DNA of 64,000 bases from Streptococcus mitis (GCF_005144795.1 NZ_SWFJ01000005.1:1-64000), one strand, 5' to 3'. Positions 50,344 through 58,992 are shown, counted from the stretch's first letter. The notes: generated from the sequence alone by a model not told the origin. Made by a program: numbers and translations.

Positions 50344-51245
50344 AGGATGACTCCAATCCAGAGAGAATACACTAATACGACAAGAGTCACAATCGTTATG
50401 AAGTGACTGATAAATCGTGCTTTCAAGTAATTTTTCATCATGAGAATATTTTTGATATCCAGCATTGGACCAATGACGAGAAAGGCCAGAACTGGTGCCA
50501 AGCCGAAACTTGAGAGAAGAGAAGCACCGATAAAGGCATCCGCCTCACTGCAGAGAGAGAGAAGAAAGGCCAAAAGCATCAAGAGTAGGATGGCAAAAAG
50601 AGGAGTCGCACTGATAGAGGTCAGAATCCGTGTCGGAACATAGACCTGTATAACAGAGGCAAAGAGACAGCCGAATACCAAATAACGTCCCGTATCAAAA
50701 AATTCATCAATTGCTTGCACAAAGACCTGAAAAACTTTTTTTGCAGGACTCAAATGAGAAAAATCGTGCTCATGACAGGAAAAACGATTTTCTTTTTGAA
50801 TCGGTTCTTGCCAGAAAAATCCTAGAAAAATCCCAAGTATCACAGCTACAAGAATGGAACCAAGAGCTCGTAACAAGGCGACGTGGAAGGAGTTGCCAAA
50901 GGCAGAATAGGTCGCAAAGAGAACAATAGGATTGATAACAGGCGCTGTTACGAGAAAGGGAACTGCTGTGTAACTGGGAACCTTCTTTTCCAGAAAACGA
51001 TTGATAATGGGGACGATTCCACATTCACAAGAAGGGAAAAGTATCCCAACGAAGGTGCCAAAAAAGATTCTCCCCCAACGATTTCGAGGGAGAAAATGAT
51101 AAACCTTGTCAGGTGTGATATAAACCTCAATCAGTCCTGAGACAATACTTCCTATCAGAACGAAGGGTAGGGCTTCAATGATAATGGAGAGAAAAATGGC
51201 TCCAGCCTGAAGCACACTAGATGGGAGTTGTTGGAAAGCAGTCAT
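50340..51245 (-). CDS. DUF318/YcgR-type permease
   Basis: 301 residues, eight or so membrane segments in two halves. Conserved GILFPSCECGIVPIINRFLEK with paired Cys (CECG) and FLVTAPVINPIVL, then SLCSEADAFIGASL in the second half. The Cys pairs and repeat architecture are typical of UPF0718 permeases. It starts directly after the stop of a 43-residue ORF and overlaps its DUF1980 partner by four bases, so the three are one operon. Confidence 0.87.
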   Translation of the reverse strand: MTAFQQLPSSVLQAGAIFLSIIIEALPFVLIGSIVSGLIEVYITPDKVYHFLPRNRWGRIFFGTFVGILFPSCECGIVPIINRFLEKKVPSYTAVPFLVTAPVINPIVLFATYSAFGNSFHVALLRALGSILVAVILGIFLGFFWQEPIQKENRFSCHEHDFSHLSPAKKVFQVFVQAIDEFFDTGRYLVFGCLFASVIQVYVPTRILTSISATPLFAILLLMLLAFLLSLCSEADAFIGASLLSSFGLAPVLAFLVIGPMLDIKNILMMKNYLKARFISHFITIVTLVVLVYSLWIGVIL

Positions 51246-51377
51246 CTAGTTTTTCTTTTCTGCTTTGGCTTTTTTCTCTTTGTCATCAGTGAAAGTGACT
51301 TGTTTCAAATCAGGGAGTTTCGCAAATTCTTCAAACATCTTGTCCAAGTCGTCTCGTTTTGTAAATTTTACAGCCAT
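51246..51377 (-). CDS. Conserved small charged protein (43 residues), first gene of permease operon
   Basis: Minus-strand ORF MAVKFTKRDDLDKMFEEF..., 43 residues, ending in a lysine-rich tail (KEKKAKAEKKN). RBS GAGGT at 51384-51388, -10 TATAAT at 51408-51413. Its stop codon is immediately followed by the permease ATG, so translation is coupled. Soluble and amphipathic, no known domain. Function unknown. Confidence 0.75.
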   Translation of the reverse strand: MAVKFTKRDDLDKMFEEFAKLPDLKQVTFTDDKEKKAKAEKKN

Positions 51378-51407
51378 TGGTGTACCTCGATTCTAAATTC
51401 TACCTCT

Positions 51408-51413
51408 ATTATA
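51408..51413 (-). promoter_or_regulatory. -10 element of the small-protein/permease operon
   Basis: Minus-strand TAGTATAATAG, TATAAT complementary to 51408-51413, about 30 bases upstream of ATG 51377. Confidence 0.65.
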
Positions 51414-51531
51414 CTATTATTTTAAGGAAAAGGGAAAAGTTAAAATTGAGTATCTAACGAATAATAGAGCGTGATATATCCTAATATACACTATGATTGT
51501 GATATAATAATTGTGAATAACGGAGGAAATG

Positions 51532-51912
51532 ATGGAACATAAAAAGATCGGTCAGGTTACTGACGAAATAAAAGAAATTTTTAATATTGTTCTTGAAGCT
51601 AGTGATATCAAAGTTAACAAAGAAGGTTTAAGAAGTCATATGTTGAAACGGCATCATAATGATGTGATTCATCATATCGAAGATCTGGAACTTATACTAA
51701 GTAATCCAGATTTCGTTGGGGTCAATCCTCGAGAGAAAGGCGCCAGTTTTGAATATGTAAAAAGATTTGATAATAATGTTCTTGTTGCGATTAAGTTACA
51801 TAAAAGTGGTGATTTCTTTTATGTTCCGACCATGTATCGTTTACAAGATTATAAGTTACAAAGTCGTATTAAGTCTGGTAGATTGAGAAAACTTGACAAA
51901 AAAAGTAGATAG
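51532..51912 (+). CDS. PBECR-type (phage barnase-EndoU-colicin-RelE-like) nuclease-domain protein
   Basis: 126 residues from ATG 51532, which has GGAGG five to six bases upstream; the tandem ATG at 51529 is too close to the RBS. C-terminal 80 residues fit PBECR domains: IEDLELILSNPDFVGVNP, YVKRFDNNVLVAIKLHKSGDFFYVPTMYRL and the basic tail SRIKSGRLRKLDKKS. This fold occurs in phage head proteins and RelE/EndoU-like RNases; a solitary copy could be a toxin-like RNase or a mobile-element remnant. A strong promoter lies inside its last codons and drives the RNA downstream. No antitoxin ORF is visible beside it. Promoter GTGATATAAT at about 51500. Confidence 0.65.
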   Translation: MEHKKIGQVTDEIKEIFNIVLEASDIKVNKEGLRSHMLKRHHNDVIHHIEDLELILSNPDFVGVNPREKGASFEYVKRFDNNVLVAIKLHKSGDFFYVPTMYRLQDYKLQSRIKSGRLRKLDKKSR

Positions 51913-51921
51913 TGCTAGAAT
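51893..51921 (+). promoter_or_regulatory. Strong sigma-A promoter inside the 3' end of the PBECR gene
   Basis: TTGACA (51893-51898), 17-bp spacer, TAGAAT (51916-51921) with TGC before it (extended -10). Directed at the structured RNA that follows. Confidence 0.8.
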
Positions 51922-51927
51922 AATATT

Positions 51928-52053
51928 AACGAAAGACATTTGAGGGCAGAAAGGTTCCTGCCGCACCTTGAAAAAGGTATCTGAGATGCTGGGTACACCG
52001 ACCAGCCAATTGTCCGTTATTTCAAAGGAGGGGCTTAAATGCTCCTTTTTTTA
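51928..52053 (+). ncRNA. Novel-looking structured small RNA with its own promoter and terminator
   Basis: Predicted ~125-nt transcript. Closing stem GACATTTG (51935-51942)/CAATTGTC (52007-52014, one mismatch) encloses three hairpins: GGCAG/CTGCC (51945-51949/51958-51962), ACCTT-GAAA-AAGGT (51965-51978) and GCTGG/CCAGC (51988-51992/52002-52006). A terminator AAAGGAG/CTCCTTT with a T-run ends it (52024-52053). The first loop repeats AAGGT, so it could displace the second hairpin. I cannot match it to a known RNA family. Confidence 0.65.
52023..52053 (+). terminator. Terminator of the structured RNA
   Basis: AAAGGAG (52024-52030) pairs with CTCCTTT (52042-52048), followed by TTTTA. Confidence 0.85.
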
Positions 52054-52416
52054 TTTAAAATTTCAAAATAGATTACACTCACCGCAGGCTCAGACTTACG
52101 GTTTTTTATTTGAACTGAAAATTGATTCGTTAACTTCAACAAATAGCTTTATAAAGCGTTTTGTAAAAAATAAAAACAGTGCAATTAATCACGGATCCTT
52201 TTGTAAACTATTAGAATTAAATTGCAACCTTCTCAACTATATGGGTCCCAGAACTGGCTATTATGTCTGATCCATTAAATAATTTTGATGTCATGGCTTG
52301 GTTAAAAAAAGGAAGTAATGCTCTCTAAGTACAAGTTATTGCGCTATAGAATATAAATCTATTCCCCACATCTTGTTGTTAAATATTGTAGGAGATAATT
52401 TGAATAATATTAGCTT

Positions 52417-52433
52417 GTGGTATAATAGATTTA
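52417..52433 (+). promoter_or_regulatory. Extended -10 immediately before tex (leaderless start predicted)
   Basis: TGTGGTATAAT with TATAAT at 52421-52426; ATG at 52433 after six bases and no RBS. Confidence 0.65.
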
Positions 52434-54562
52434 TGGATAAAAAATATGAAAAAATCTCTCAGGATTTGGGAGTGACGTTAAAGCAAATCGATACCGTTCT
52501 AAGTTTGACAGCTGAAGGTGCGACAATTCCCTTCATAGCGCGTTATCGCAAGGATATGACTGGTAGTCTGGATGAGGTGGCGATTAAGGCCATTATCGAC
52601 TTGGATAAAAGTCTGACCAATCTAAACGACCGTAAGGAAGCTGTTTTAGCTAAGATTCAAGAACAAGGCAAGTTGACAAAGGAGTTGGAAGAAGCAATCT
52701 TAGCAGCCGAAAAACTAGCAGATGTTGAAGAGCTCTATCTTCCATACAAGGAAAAGCGTCGGACCAAGGCAACCATTGCCCGTGAAGCTGGACTCTTTCC
52801 TCTTGCGCGCTTGATTTTACAAAACGTAACTGACTTAGAGAAAGAGGCTGAGAAGTATGTCTGTGAAGGATTTGAGACTGGTCAAGAGACCTTAGCGGGT
52901 GCGGTTGATATTTTGGTCGAAGCCTTATCCGAAGATGTGACTTTGCGTTCACTGACCTATCAGGAAGTGCTGAGACACTCTAAAATCACTTCGCAAGTCA
53001 AGGATGAAAGTCTCGATGAAAAACAAGTTTTTCAGATTTATTACGAATTCTCAGAGACAGTTGGCAACATGCAGGGCTATCGTACCTTGGCTCTCAACCG
53101 TGGGGAGAAGCTAGGTGTCTTGAAGGTCGGTTTTGAACATGCAACGGACCGTATTCTTGCCTTCTTTGCTGCTCGTTTCAAGGTTAAAAACGCCTATATA
53201 GATGAAGTTGTCCAACAGTCAGTTAAGAAAAAAGTCTTGCCTGCTATCGAACGACGAATTCGGACAGAATTAACTGAGAAAGCAGAAGAAGGAGCTATCC
53301 AACTCTTTTCTGACAACCTACGCAATCTCCTCTTGGTTGCTCCGCTGAAAGGGCGCGTGGTTCTTGGATTTGACCCTGCCTTTCGTACAGGTGCCAAGCT
53401 AGCTGTCGTAGATGCAACTGGTAAAATGCTGACAACTCAAGTTATTTATCCTGTTAAACCAGCATCAGCTCGTCAAATCGAAGAAGCCAAGAAAGATTTG
53501 GCAGACTTGATTGGTCAATACAGTGTGGAAATTATTGCCATCGGAAATGGAACGGCCAGTCGTGAAAGTGAAGCCTTTGTGGCGGAAGTTCTGAAAGATT
53601 TTCCTGAAGTCAGCTATGTCATTGTCAATGAAAGTGGTGCTTCGGTCTATTCTGCCAGTGAACTTGCCCGTCAGGAGTTTCCAGACTTGACTGTTGAAAA
53701 ACGCTCAGCCATCTCTATCGCCCGTCGTTTGCAAGATCCTCTTGCAGAGTTGGTTAAAATCGATCCTAAGTCAATCGGTGTCGGTCAATACCAACACGAT
53801 GTCAGTCAGAAGAAACTATCTGAGAGTCTGGACTTTGTTGTCGATACAGTGGTAAACCAAGTCGGTGTCAATGTCAATACAGCCAGTCCTGCTCTTCTTT
53901 CACACGTAGCTGGACTCAATAAAACCATTTCTGAAAATATTGTCAAATACCGTGAGGAGGAAGGAAAAATCACTTCACGAGCTCAAATTAAGAAGGTTCC
54001 GCGTCTGGGGGCCAAGGCCTTTGAGCAGGCAGCTGGTTTCCTTCGTATCCCTGAAAGTAGCAATATCCTTGATAATACAGGAGTTCACCCAGAAAACTAT
54101 TCTGCCGTTAAGGAACTCTTCAAACGCTTAGACATCAAGGATCTGAATGAAGAAGCCCAAAGCAAACTCAAGTCGCTTTCAGTTAAGGAGATGGCACAAG
54201 AACTGGATCTTGGTCCAGAAACTCTTAAAGATATCATTGCAGATCTTCTCAAACCAGGTCGAGATTTCCGTGATTCTTTTGATGCACCTGTGCTTCGCCA
54301 AGATGTCCTAGATATCAAGGACTTAGTGGTTGGTCAGAAGCTAGAAGGTGTGGTGCGTAATGTCGTTGATTTCGGTGCCTTTGTTGACATCGGAATTCAT
54401 GAGGACGGTCTCATCCATATTTCCCACATGAGTCGCAAATTTATCAAACATCCTAGCCAAGTAGTGTCAGTTGGAGATTTGGTGACCGTTTGGGTTAAGA
54501 AAATTGATACTGAACGTGAAAAAGTCAATCTGTCGCTTCTAGCTCCAAATGAGACTGACTGA
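52433..54562 (+). CDS. tex: RNA-binding transcription accessory protein Tex
   Basis: 709 residues from ATG 52433; a longer frame from 52373 would begin before the promoter. N-terminal Tex domain ([20 protein letters not shown]), YqgF-like domain ([18 protein letters not shown]), two HhH units ([34 protein letters not shown]) and a C-terminal S1 domain ([20 protein letters not shown]). Conserved nucleic-acid-binding factor affecting transcription and toxin expression in several pathogens. sprT-like gene overlaps its end. Confidence 0.96.
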   Translation: MDKKYEKISQDLGVTLKQIDTVLSLTAEGATIPFIARYRKDMTGSLDEVAIKAIIDLDKSLTNLNDRKEAVLAKIQEQGKLTKELEEAILAAEKLADVEELYLPYKEKRRTKATIAREAGLFPLARLILQNVTDLEKEAEKYVCEGFETGQETLAGAVDILVEALSEDVTLRSLTYQEVLRHSKITSQVKDESLDEKQVFQIYYEFSETVGNMQGYRTLALNRGEKLGVLKVGFEHATDRILAFFAARFKVKNAYIDEVVQQSVKKKVLPAIERRIRTELTEKAEEGAIQLFSDNLRNLLLVAPLKGRVVLGFDPAFRTGAKLAVVDATGKMLTTQVIYPVKPASARQIEEAKKDLADLIGQYSVEIIAIGNGTASRESEAFVAEVLKDFPEVSYVIVNESGASVYSASELARQEFPDLTVEKRSAISIARRLQDPLAELVKIDPKSIGVGQYQHDVSQKKLSESLDFVVDTVVNQVGVNVNTASPALLSHVAGLNKTISENIVKYREEEGKITSRAQIKKVPRLGAKAFEQAAGFLRIPESSNILDNTGVHPENYSAVKELFKRLDIKDLNEEAQSKLKSLSVKEMAQELDLGPETLKDIIADLLKPGRDFRDSFDAPVLRQDVLDIKDLVVGQKLEGVVRNVVDFGAFVDIGIHEDGLIHISHMSRKFIKHPSQVVSVGDLVTVWVKKIDTEREKVNLSLLAPNETD

Positions 54563-54998
54563 TTACGTCAAGCAGGTTTCACTAGAAGACTTCGGCAGAC
54601 CTTTTATCCATCATGCCCAGTGGAATAGGCGTCTACGTTCGACAGGTGGGCGATTTTTCCCAAAAGATGGGCATTTGGATTTTAACCCTAAGGTTTATCA
54701 GGAACTGGGGTTGGACATTTTTAGGAAAATTGTCCGACATGAACTCTGTCATTATCACCTCTATTTTCAAGGGAAGGGCTATCAACACAAGGATCGGGAT
54801 TTTAAGGAACTGTTGAAAGCAGTGGATGGATTACGCTTTGTGCCTTCCTTGACAAATAGCAACTCCAAACCACTCAAGCTCTATCGTTGCCAATCCTGCC
54901 GGCAAACTTATCAGCGCAAGCGAAGGATTGATACCAAACGCTATCGCTGTGGAGTTTGTAGAGGTAAATTGCTACTAATAAATCAGCCTGAGGACTGA
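54549..54998 (+). CDS. SprT-like zinc metalloprotease-fold protein
   Basis: 149 residues. Zinc site [11 protein letters not shown] (HExxH) and a C-terminal Cys4 zinc ribbon ([10 protein letters not shown] and [10 protein letters not shown]). SprT/Spartan-like family; the eukaryotic relative removes DNA-protein crosslinks, the bacterial role is unclear. The start lies 14 bases inside tex, so it is translationally coupled. Confidence 0.9.
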   Translation: MRLTDYVKQVSLEDFGRPFIHHAQWNRRLRSTGGRFFPKDGHLDFNPKVYQELGLDIFRKIVRHELCHYHLYFQGKGYQHKDRDFKELLKAVDGLRFVPSLTNSNSKPLKLYRCQSCRQTYQRKRRIDTKRYRCGVCRGKLLLINQPED

Positions 54999-55056
54999 TG
55001 AAAGCCGAGCCTACCCGTGATATACTATGTCTAACCTAGCAGAAAGAGGAAATATC

Positions 55057-55329
55057 ATGAACAGTAAATTTTATAAAATGAGACGAAATCGCATGATTTC
55101 AGGAGTTCTGGCGGGTCTGTCAGACAAGTGGAACTTTGATGTTACCCTTGTTCGTTTTCTATTTGCTATTTTTACAGTCGCAAACTTTGGACTTGGCGTG
55201 ATTATATATATCATCCTAGCTTCTATCATGCCAACCAAGGAAGAAATCGAAGCAGAAATGTACGGAACAGGCCCACGTAAACGCAAAGAAGCCCAAGCCA
55301 TTGACGATAATGAAGGCTGGTTTTGGTGA
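55057..55329 (+). CDS. PspC-domain membrane protein with cytoplasmic tail
   Basis: 90 residues from ATG 55057 (RBS AAAGAGG; an in-frame ATG at 55027 lies against a TATACT promoter element and lacks an RBS). PspC signature MISGVLAGLSDKWNFDVTLVRFLF, one membrane segment, then a charged tail (EEIEAEMYGTGPRKRKEAQ) ending in WFW. Presumed envelope-stress protein. Second PspC protein of the window. Confidence 0.87.
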   Translation: MNSKFYKMRRNRMISGVLAGLSDKWNFDVTLVRFLFAIFTVANFGLGVIIYIILASIMPTKEEIEAEMYGTGPRKRKEAQAIDDNEGWFW

Positions 55330-55344
55330 GTTAAATAAGAAAAT

Positions 55345-55378
55345 AAGCTTTGTATTATAAAAGACAAGGCTTTTTTTC
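55345..55378 (+). terminator. Terminator after the PspC gene
   Basis: AAGCTTTGT (55345-55353) pairs with ACAAGGCTT (55364-55372, one G-U), then TTTTT. Confidence 0.75.
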
Positions 55379-55403
55379 ATCTTGTCAGAATCTATGGCTA
55401 AAT

Positions 55404-55411
55404 GGTATAAT
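55404..55411 (+). promoter_or_regulatory. Promoter of the three-gene HNH/AAA+ cassette
   Basis: TGGTATAAT with TATAAT at 55406-55411, 35 bases before the first ATG. RBS is weak (AGGAAATGGA). Confidence 0.7.
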
Positions 55412-55445
55412 AAGCGTATAAAAATAATTTGACAGGAAATGGATT

Positions 55446-57134
55446 ATGGCTAATGAAAATGAGTTACTCGCATTACGATCATCAGATATTGAGATTAAAT
55501 ACGACGAATTGCTTAATTTAGAAAATTCTCTAGAAAATAATCTCAAAGATCTTATTAAAGATATAGAAAAAATTGATTTAGATAGGGAAAAATTACAAAA
55601 TAATGAATACCTTCAAGAATCTATTGAAAATATAGTCTGGGAGCAAGTACAACTTCAACTTGCCGCTCAGATAGGTGAAGAGTTTATAAATGAGAATCAG
55701 GGACAAACCCTAGACTTACGAAAAGAAGCACATATACAAACTGCTGAAAATTTTGAAAAAGGGAAACTTGCGACTCATAATAGAGATGTTAATTTTCAAG
55801 AAAGATACGACACTTGGCAAAATAATTTTGCTAAAGACGACTTAGGGAATATTCAAACACACTCAACTCGTTCAGGTAAAATTGTAAATACTTTAACCAA
55901 AGAAGCGAGAAAACCATTTGACACCGGAAGGCCAACAGGTTCAAAAGAAAAAGGAACCCAAATGGATCATACAGTTTCTGCTGGAGAGATTATACGTGAT
56001 CCAAAAGCAAATGCTTTTTTGACAAAAGAAGAGCAGATTGCTTTTGCAAATAGTAAAGCTAATCTTAACGAAATTAGGAGTGAAGTTAATCAAGCGAAGG
56101 GAGATTTATCTACATCAGAATTATTCGATAATCCAAACTCTAAGGGACAATATGCTAGAGAAGTCCATAATATTAGTTCAAAAGAAGAGAAACAGTTAAG
56201 AGAGAAAGATAAAGAGGCACGCACGGAATACGACAGAGTGAGAGATGAGGCTGAGAAGCGAGCTATAAAATCAGGTAAAAAATCACGTCGTGATGAAGCG
56301 TTAAAAATTTCCGGAAAAGCTTTGAAAGCAGCGCTTTTACAGTTATTATCAGAATTTTTGCGAGAATTGATTTCTAAATTTATCTCTTGGCTAAAAGATA
56401 CAGAAAGAAACTTATCGACTTTTATTGATAAAATAAAAGAGGCTATCATATCTTTTGTAAATAACTTAGCAAATCATGTATTAAATGTCGGTAAATCTGT
56501 AGTTACGATGATTGCGTCTGCAATAGTTGGACCTGTAATTAATACAGTTCTTAAAGCCTGGACCTTTATACACCAAGGTTGGAAATCTTTGAAAGAAGCA
56601 ATAGATTATATAAATAATCCTGAAAATAAAGATAAAAGCCTTGATATTATGATGTTAGAGGTTGGAAAAATTATTGTTGGGGGTTTAACAGCTACAGGTG
56701 CAATTGTAGTTGGGGAAGTTTTAGGAGCATCCCTCACTGCAAGTTTTCCAGTTTTGGCTATTTCAATACCACTTTTGGGAACAATCGGTAGCGTCATTGG
56801 AACATTTATGGGAGCAACTTTATCAGGAATTATTGGCGCTTTCGTACTAAAAATGATTGATCAGCAAATTGTCAATAAACAAATTTCCGAGCTAAATTCT
56901 AAGAAAATTGATCAAAATAATGAAATGTTAGTAATCCAAGATCAATTATTAGATGTTAAGAGTATAAAGTTACAAGTTGAAAAAGATTCTGTTATCAATA
57001 CTATTAAGGAAAGACATGATATGGCTGCTTCAATGATGAAAGAAAAGCTGTCAGATATTTTTGCAGAATCTACAAGAGACGATAAAAGTGACTTTGATGA
57101 GATTGATACTTTATTACAAGAATTATTAGATTAA
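55446..57134 (+). CDS. HNH-like nuclease / coiled-coil / membrane protein of unknown system
   Basis: 562 residues. An N-terminal coiled coil (about 15-60) precedes an HNH-like block: MDHTVSAGEII (Asp174-His175), NSKANLNEI (Asn206, Asn208) and VNQAKGD (Asn215, Lys218, Asp220), the DH...N...N.xKGD pattern of HNH nucleases. A basic helical region follows (240-290), an amphipathic stretch (295-345), and three or so glycine-rich hydrophobic segments (346-370, 408-480) that could insert in or perforate a membrane, then a second coiled coil. Visibly A+T-richer than its neighbours. First gene of an apparent operon with a tail-anchored coiled-coil protein and an AAA+ ATPase. No family name recognised. 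Confidence 0.75.
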   Translation: MANENELLALRSSDIEIKYDELLNLENSLENNLKDLIKDIEKIDLDREKLQNNEYLQESIENIVWEQVQLQLAAQIGEEFINENQGQTLDLRKEAHIQTAENFEKGKLATHNRDVNFQERYDTWQNNFAKDDLGNIQTHSTRSGKIVNTLTKEARKPFDTGRPTGSKEKGTQMDHTVSAGEIIRDPKANAFLTKEEQIAFANSKANLNEIRSEVNQAKGDLSTSELFDNPNSKGQYAREVHNISSKEEKQLREKDKEARTEYDRVRDEAEKRAIKSGKKSRRDEALKISGKALKAALLQLLSEFLRELISKFISWLKDTERNLSTFIDKIKEAIISFVNNLANHVLNVGKSVVTMIASAIVGPVINTVLKAWTFIHQGWKSLKEAIDYINNPENKDKSLDIMMLEVGKIIVGGLTATGAIVVGEVLGASLTASFPVLAISIPLLGTIGSVIGTFMGATLSGIIGAFVLKMIDQQIVNKQISELNSKKIDQNNEMLVIQDQLLDVKSIKLQVEKDSVINTIKERHDMAASMMKEKLSDIFAESTRDDKSDFDEIDTLLQELLD

Positions 57135-57144
57135 GGAGAAAAAT

Positions 57145-57867
57145 ATGGAACAAGAAGTATTTGAGCAAGAACAAGAAACAATTGAGATAAACATTAGTAA
57201 CCATGATTTCGATGAAGCGAAAGAGCATCTGAAAGAGTTTGCTGAACAAAGTCAAGATGAATTGTATTTTGATACAGTTAGAACTCATGAAGATTTCTTT
57301 GGTTTTGAATTTGCTGAACACGGGGTTACAGGTAAAGAGTTTAATACTTTAGTTGAACAAACTCAAAATTACATTTCAAAATTTTATGATAATCAACAAA
57401 AACTTATTGAAGAATTTGGTCAAGTTTATAAAGCTTTAGAGGCTCTGGATAAAGATTATATTCAAGCAATCCTCTCTTCTGTAGTTGCCATTGAACATAC
57501 CAACAAGAAAATTCTGAAAGAACAATCTCGTATTGATAAAACCATTGAGAAACAAAAAGCAACTCTAGTAGCTCTTAAGCAATTTAAAGAGAAATTTAAC
57601 GAAGAAAATAGCAAAAACTCTATCGAAAAACATGAGGTAATACTTTCTAAATTTAATGATAGACTTGTAAATCTAGAACAATTCGCAAGTACTCTTCCTG
57701 CAGAACCGGTTTCAAATACTGGTGAAATTGATCAACTTAGGAGAGAATTGAACGAAAGTAAACAACAAATTCAATTTATTTCAAATCGCCTTCTAACAGT
57801 CTTTATTGTTTCTGGAATTTCTATTGGTATGTTAGTGATTGCCTTGCTTTTCATATTATTGAGGTAA
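57145..57867 (+). CDS. Coiled-coil, C-terminally membrane-anchored protein of the HNH/AAA+ cassette
   Basis: 240 residues. Very acidic N-terminus (MEQEVFEQEQETIEI), a globular middle, extended coiled coil (about 120-210, e.g. LRRELNESKQQIQFISNR) and one C-terminal transmembrane helix (LLTVFIVSGISIGMLVIALLFILL) with almost no residues after it: a tail-anchored or type II topology with a cytoplasmic body. Ten bases after the HNH gene with RBS AAGGAG. No domain recognised; could be the adaptor or sensor between nuclease and ATPase. Confidence 0.8.
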   Translation: MEQEVFEQEQETIEINISNHDFDEAKEHLKEFAEQSQDELYFDTVRTHEDFFGFEFAEHGVTGKEFNTLVEQTQNYISKFYDNQQKLIEEFGQVYKALEALDKDYIQAILSSVVAIEHTNKKILKEQSRIDKTIEKQKATLVALKQFKEKFNEENSKNSIEKHEVILSKFNDRLVNLEQFASTLPAEPVSNTGEIDQLRRELNESKQQIQFISNRLLTVFIVSGISIGMLVIALLFILLR

Positions 57868-57870
57868 GGT

Positions 57871-58992
57871 ATGTCAACTTCTCGAGATAAATTAATTTGT
57901 AGTGCAAAGAAATTAGACTTCTATTTTGGAAAAGAAAATAATTATCTTGATAAAGTAAATAATATTATAGCAAATCATACTGATACAAAATCAGTAGCAG
58001 AATTGTATAAATCTATTTTTTTATTACAACAAGCTAACAAACGAAACAAGCTTACACCTTTATTGAAAGATTTATCTGATAATCTAGCTAGCTTTCTTGG
58101 ATATACTTACCTATTTGATACTTTGGAAAAAGAGTTAGGTCAACAAAAGAAATCATCTTTAAATGACCTTTTGGCGGAACTAAATCAGTTAGTAGGTTTA
58201 GAGAGGGTAAAAAAAGAAGTTAGTCGTTTAATTATTTATCAAAAAGTTCAGTCAAAAAGGAAAGAGTCTGGCTTAAATATTCCCAAAAGAACTTTACACA
58301 TGGCTTTTATGGGAAATCCAGGAACAGGAAAAACAACTGTTGCTAGAATTATTGGAAGAATGTACTACCAATTGGGACTTTTATCCAAAGGACATTTTTT
58401 AGAAGTCTCCAGAACAGATTTAATTGCAGGTTACCAAGGACAAACTGCACTGAAAGTTAAAAATGTCATAGAAAAGGCAAAAGGTGGAGTTCTCTTTATT
58501 GATGAGGCGTATAGTATTACTGAAAATGAAAATACTGATTCATACGGGCGAGAATGTTTAACAGAACTTACAAAGGCTTTAGAAGATTCACGAGATGATT
58601 TAATTGTTATTGTGGCTGGTTATACCGAACCAATGAACCACTTCTTTGAATCAAATCCTGGTTTGAAATCTCGATTTAATTATTTTATTAATTTTGAAAA
58701 TTATTCTTCTACAGAATTGTTAGATATTTTTGAAACATTAGCAAGAAAAGACGACTACCATATAGATGACAAGCTGAAAGAAGTATTATTAAATTATTTT
58801 AATGAAAAGTTAGAAAGTAATCTCACCAATTTTTCTAACGGTCGCTTTGTTCGAAATCTATATGAAGATTTAATAATGAATCAAGCTGTCCGACTTAACC
58901 AAAGTGAAGATGTGAATTTAAAAGAATTAACTTTGTTGATTAAAGATGATTTTTGTTTAGATGAAAATCGTTCTAGTGACATAGATTTATAA
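57871..58992 (+). CDS. AAA+ ATPase, CbxX/CfqX (SpoVK) type
   Basis: 373 residues. A helical N-terminal region (1-95), then AAA+ core: LVGLERVKKEVSRL, Walker A GNPGTGKTT (148-156), pore-loop-like GYQGQT (187-192), Walker B VLFIDEAYS (207-215), sensor 1 region VIVAGYTEPM and Arg finger in GLKSRF (Arg268), then lid domain. CbxX-type ATPases form hexamers that remodel protein partners (Rubisco activase CbbX, EccA of type VII secretion, SpoVK). Three bases after the coiled-coil gene, so coupled. Terminator follows, closing the operon. Confidence 0.9.
   Translation: MSTSRDKLICSAKKLDFYFGKENNYLDKVNNIIANHTDTKSVAELYKSIFLLQQANKRNKLTPLLKDLSDNLASFLGYTYLFDTLEKELGQQKKSSLNDLLAELNQLVGLERVKKEVSRLIIYQKVQSKRKESGLNIPKRTLHMAFMGNPGTGKTTVARIIGRMYYQLGLLSKGHFLEVSRTDLIAGYQGQTALKVKNVIEKAKGGVLFIDEAYSITENENTDSYGRECLTELTKALEDSRDDLIVIVAGYTEPMNHFFESNPGLKSRFNYFINFENYSSTELLDIFETLARKDDYHIDDKLKEVLLNYFNEKLESNLTNFSNGRFVRNLYEDLIMNQAVRLNQSEDVNLKELTLLIKDDFCLDENRSSDIDL

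Larger units (their letters stand above)
51913..52432. other. 520-bp intergenic region, PBECR gene to tex
   Basis: Holds the structured RNA (51928-52053), a second hairpin with T-run (CCGCAGG/CTTACGG, 52083-52102, then TTTTTT) and then about 300 A+T-rich bases in which two short overlapping frames read protein-like (LELNCNLLNYMGPRTGYYV ending at 52270; PELAIMSDPLNNFDVMAWL ending at 52328) without an RBS. These may be traces of a lost gene. Confidence 0.5.

Noticed and set aside
51928..52053. TPP riboswitch or 4.5S/SRP RNA assignment for the structured RNA
   Set aside because: CTGAGATG resembles part of the TPP thi-box but the other conserved blocks (CTGATC.GG.TAAT, GCG.AGGGA) are absent; it also lacks the SRP Alu/domain IV consensus.
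51968..52270. 100-codon open frame across the structured RNA and its terminator
   Set aside because: Starts with TTG inside a hairpin arm, has no RBS, and crosses a strong intrinsic terminator; treated as non-coding apart from possible gene traces at its end.
52373..52432. Longer N-terminus for Tex
   Set aside because: The extension spans the -10 element; the family start MDKKYEKI fits ATG 52433.
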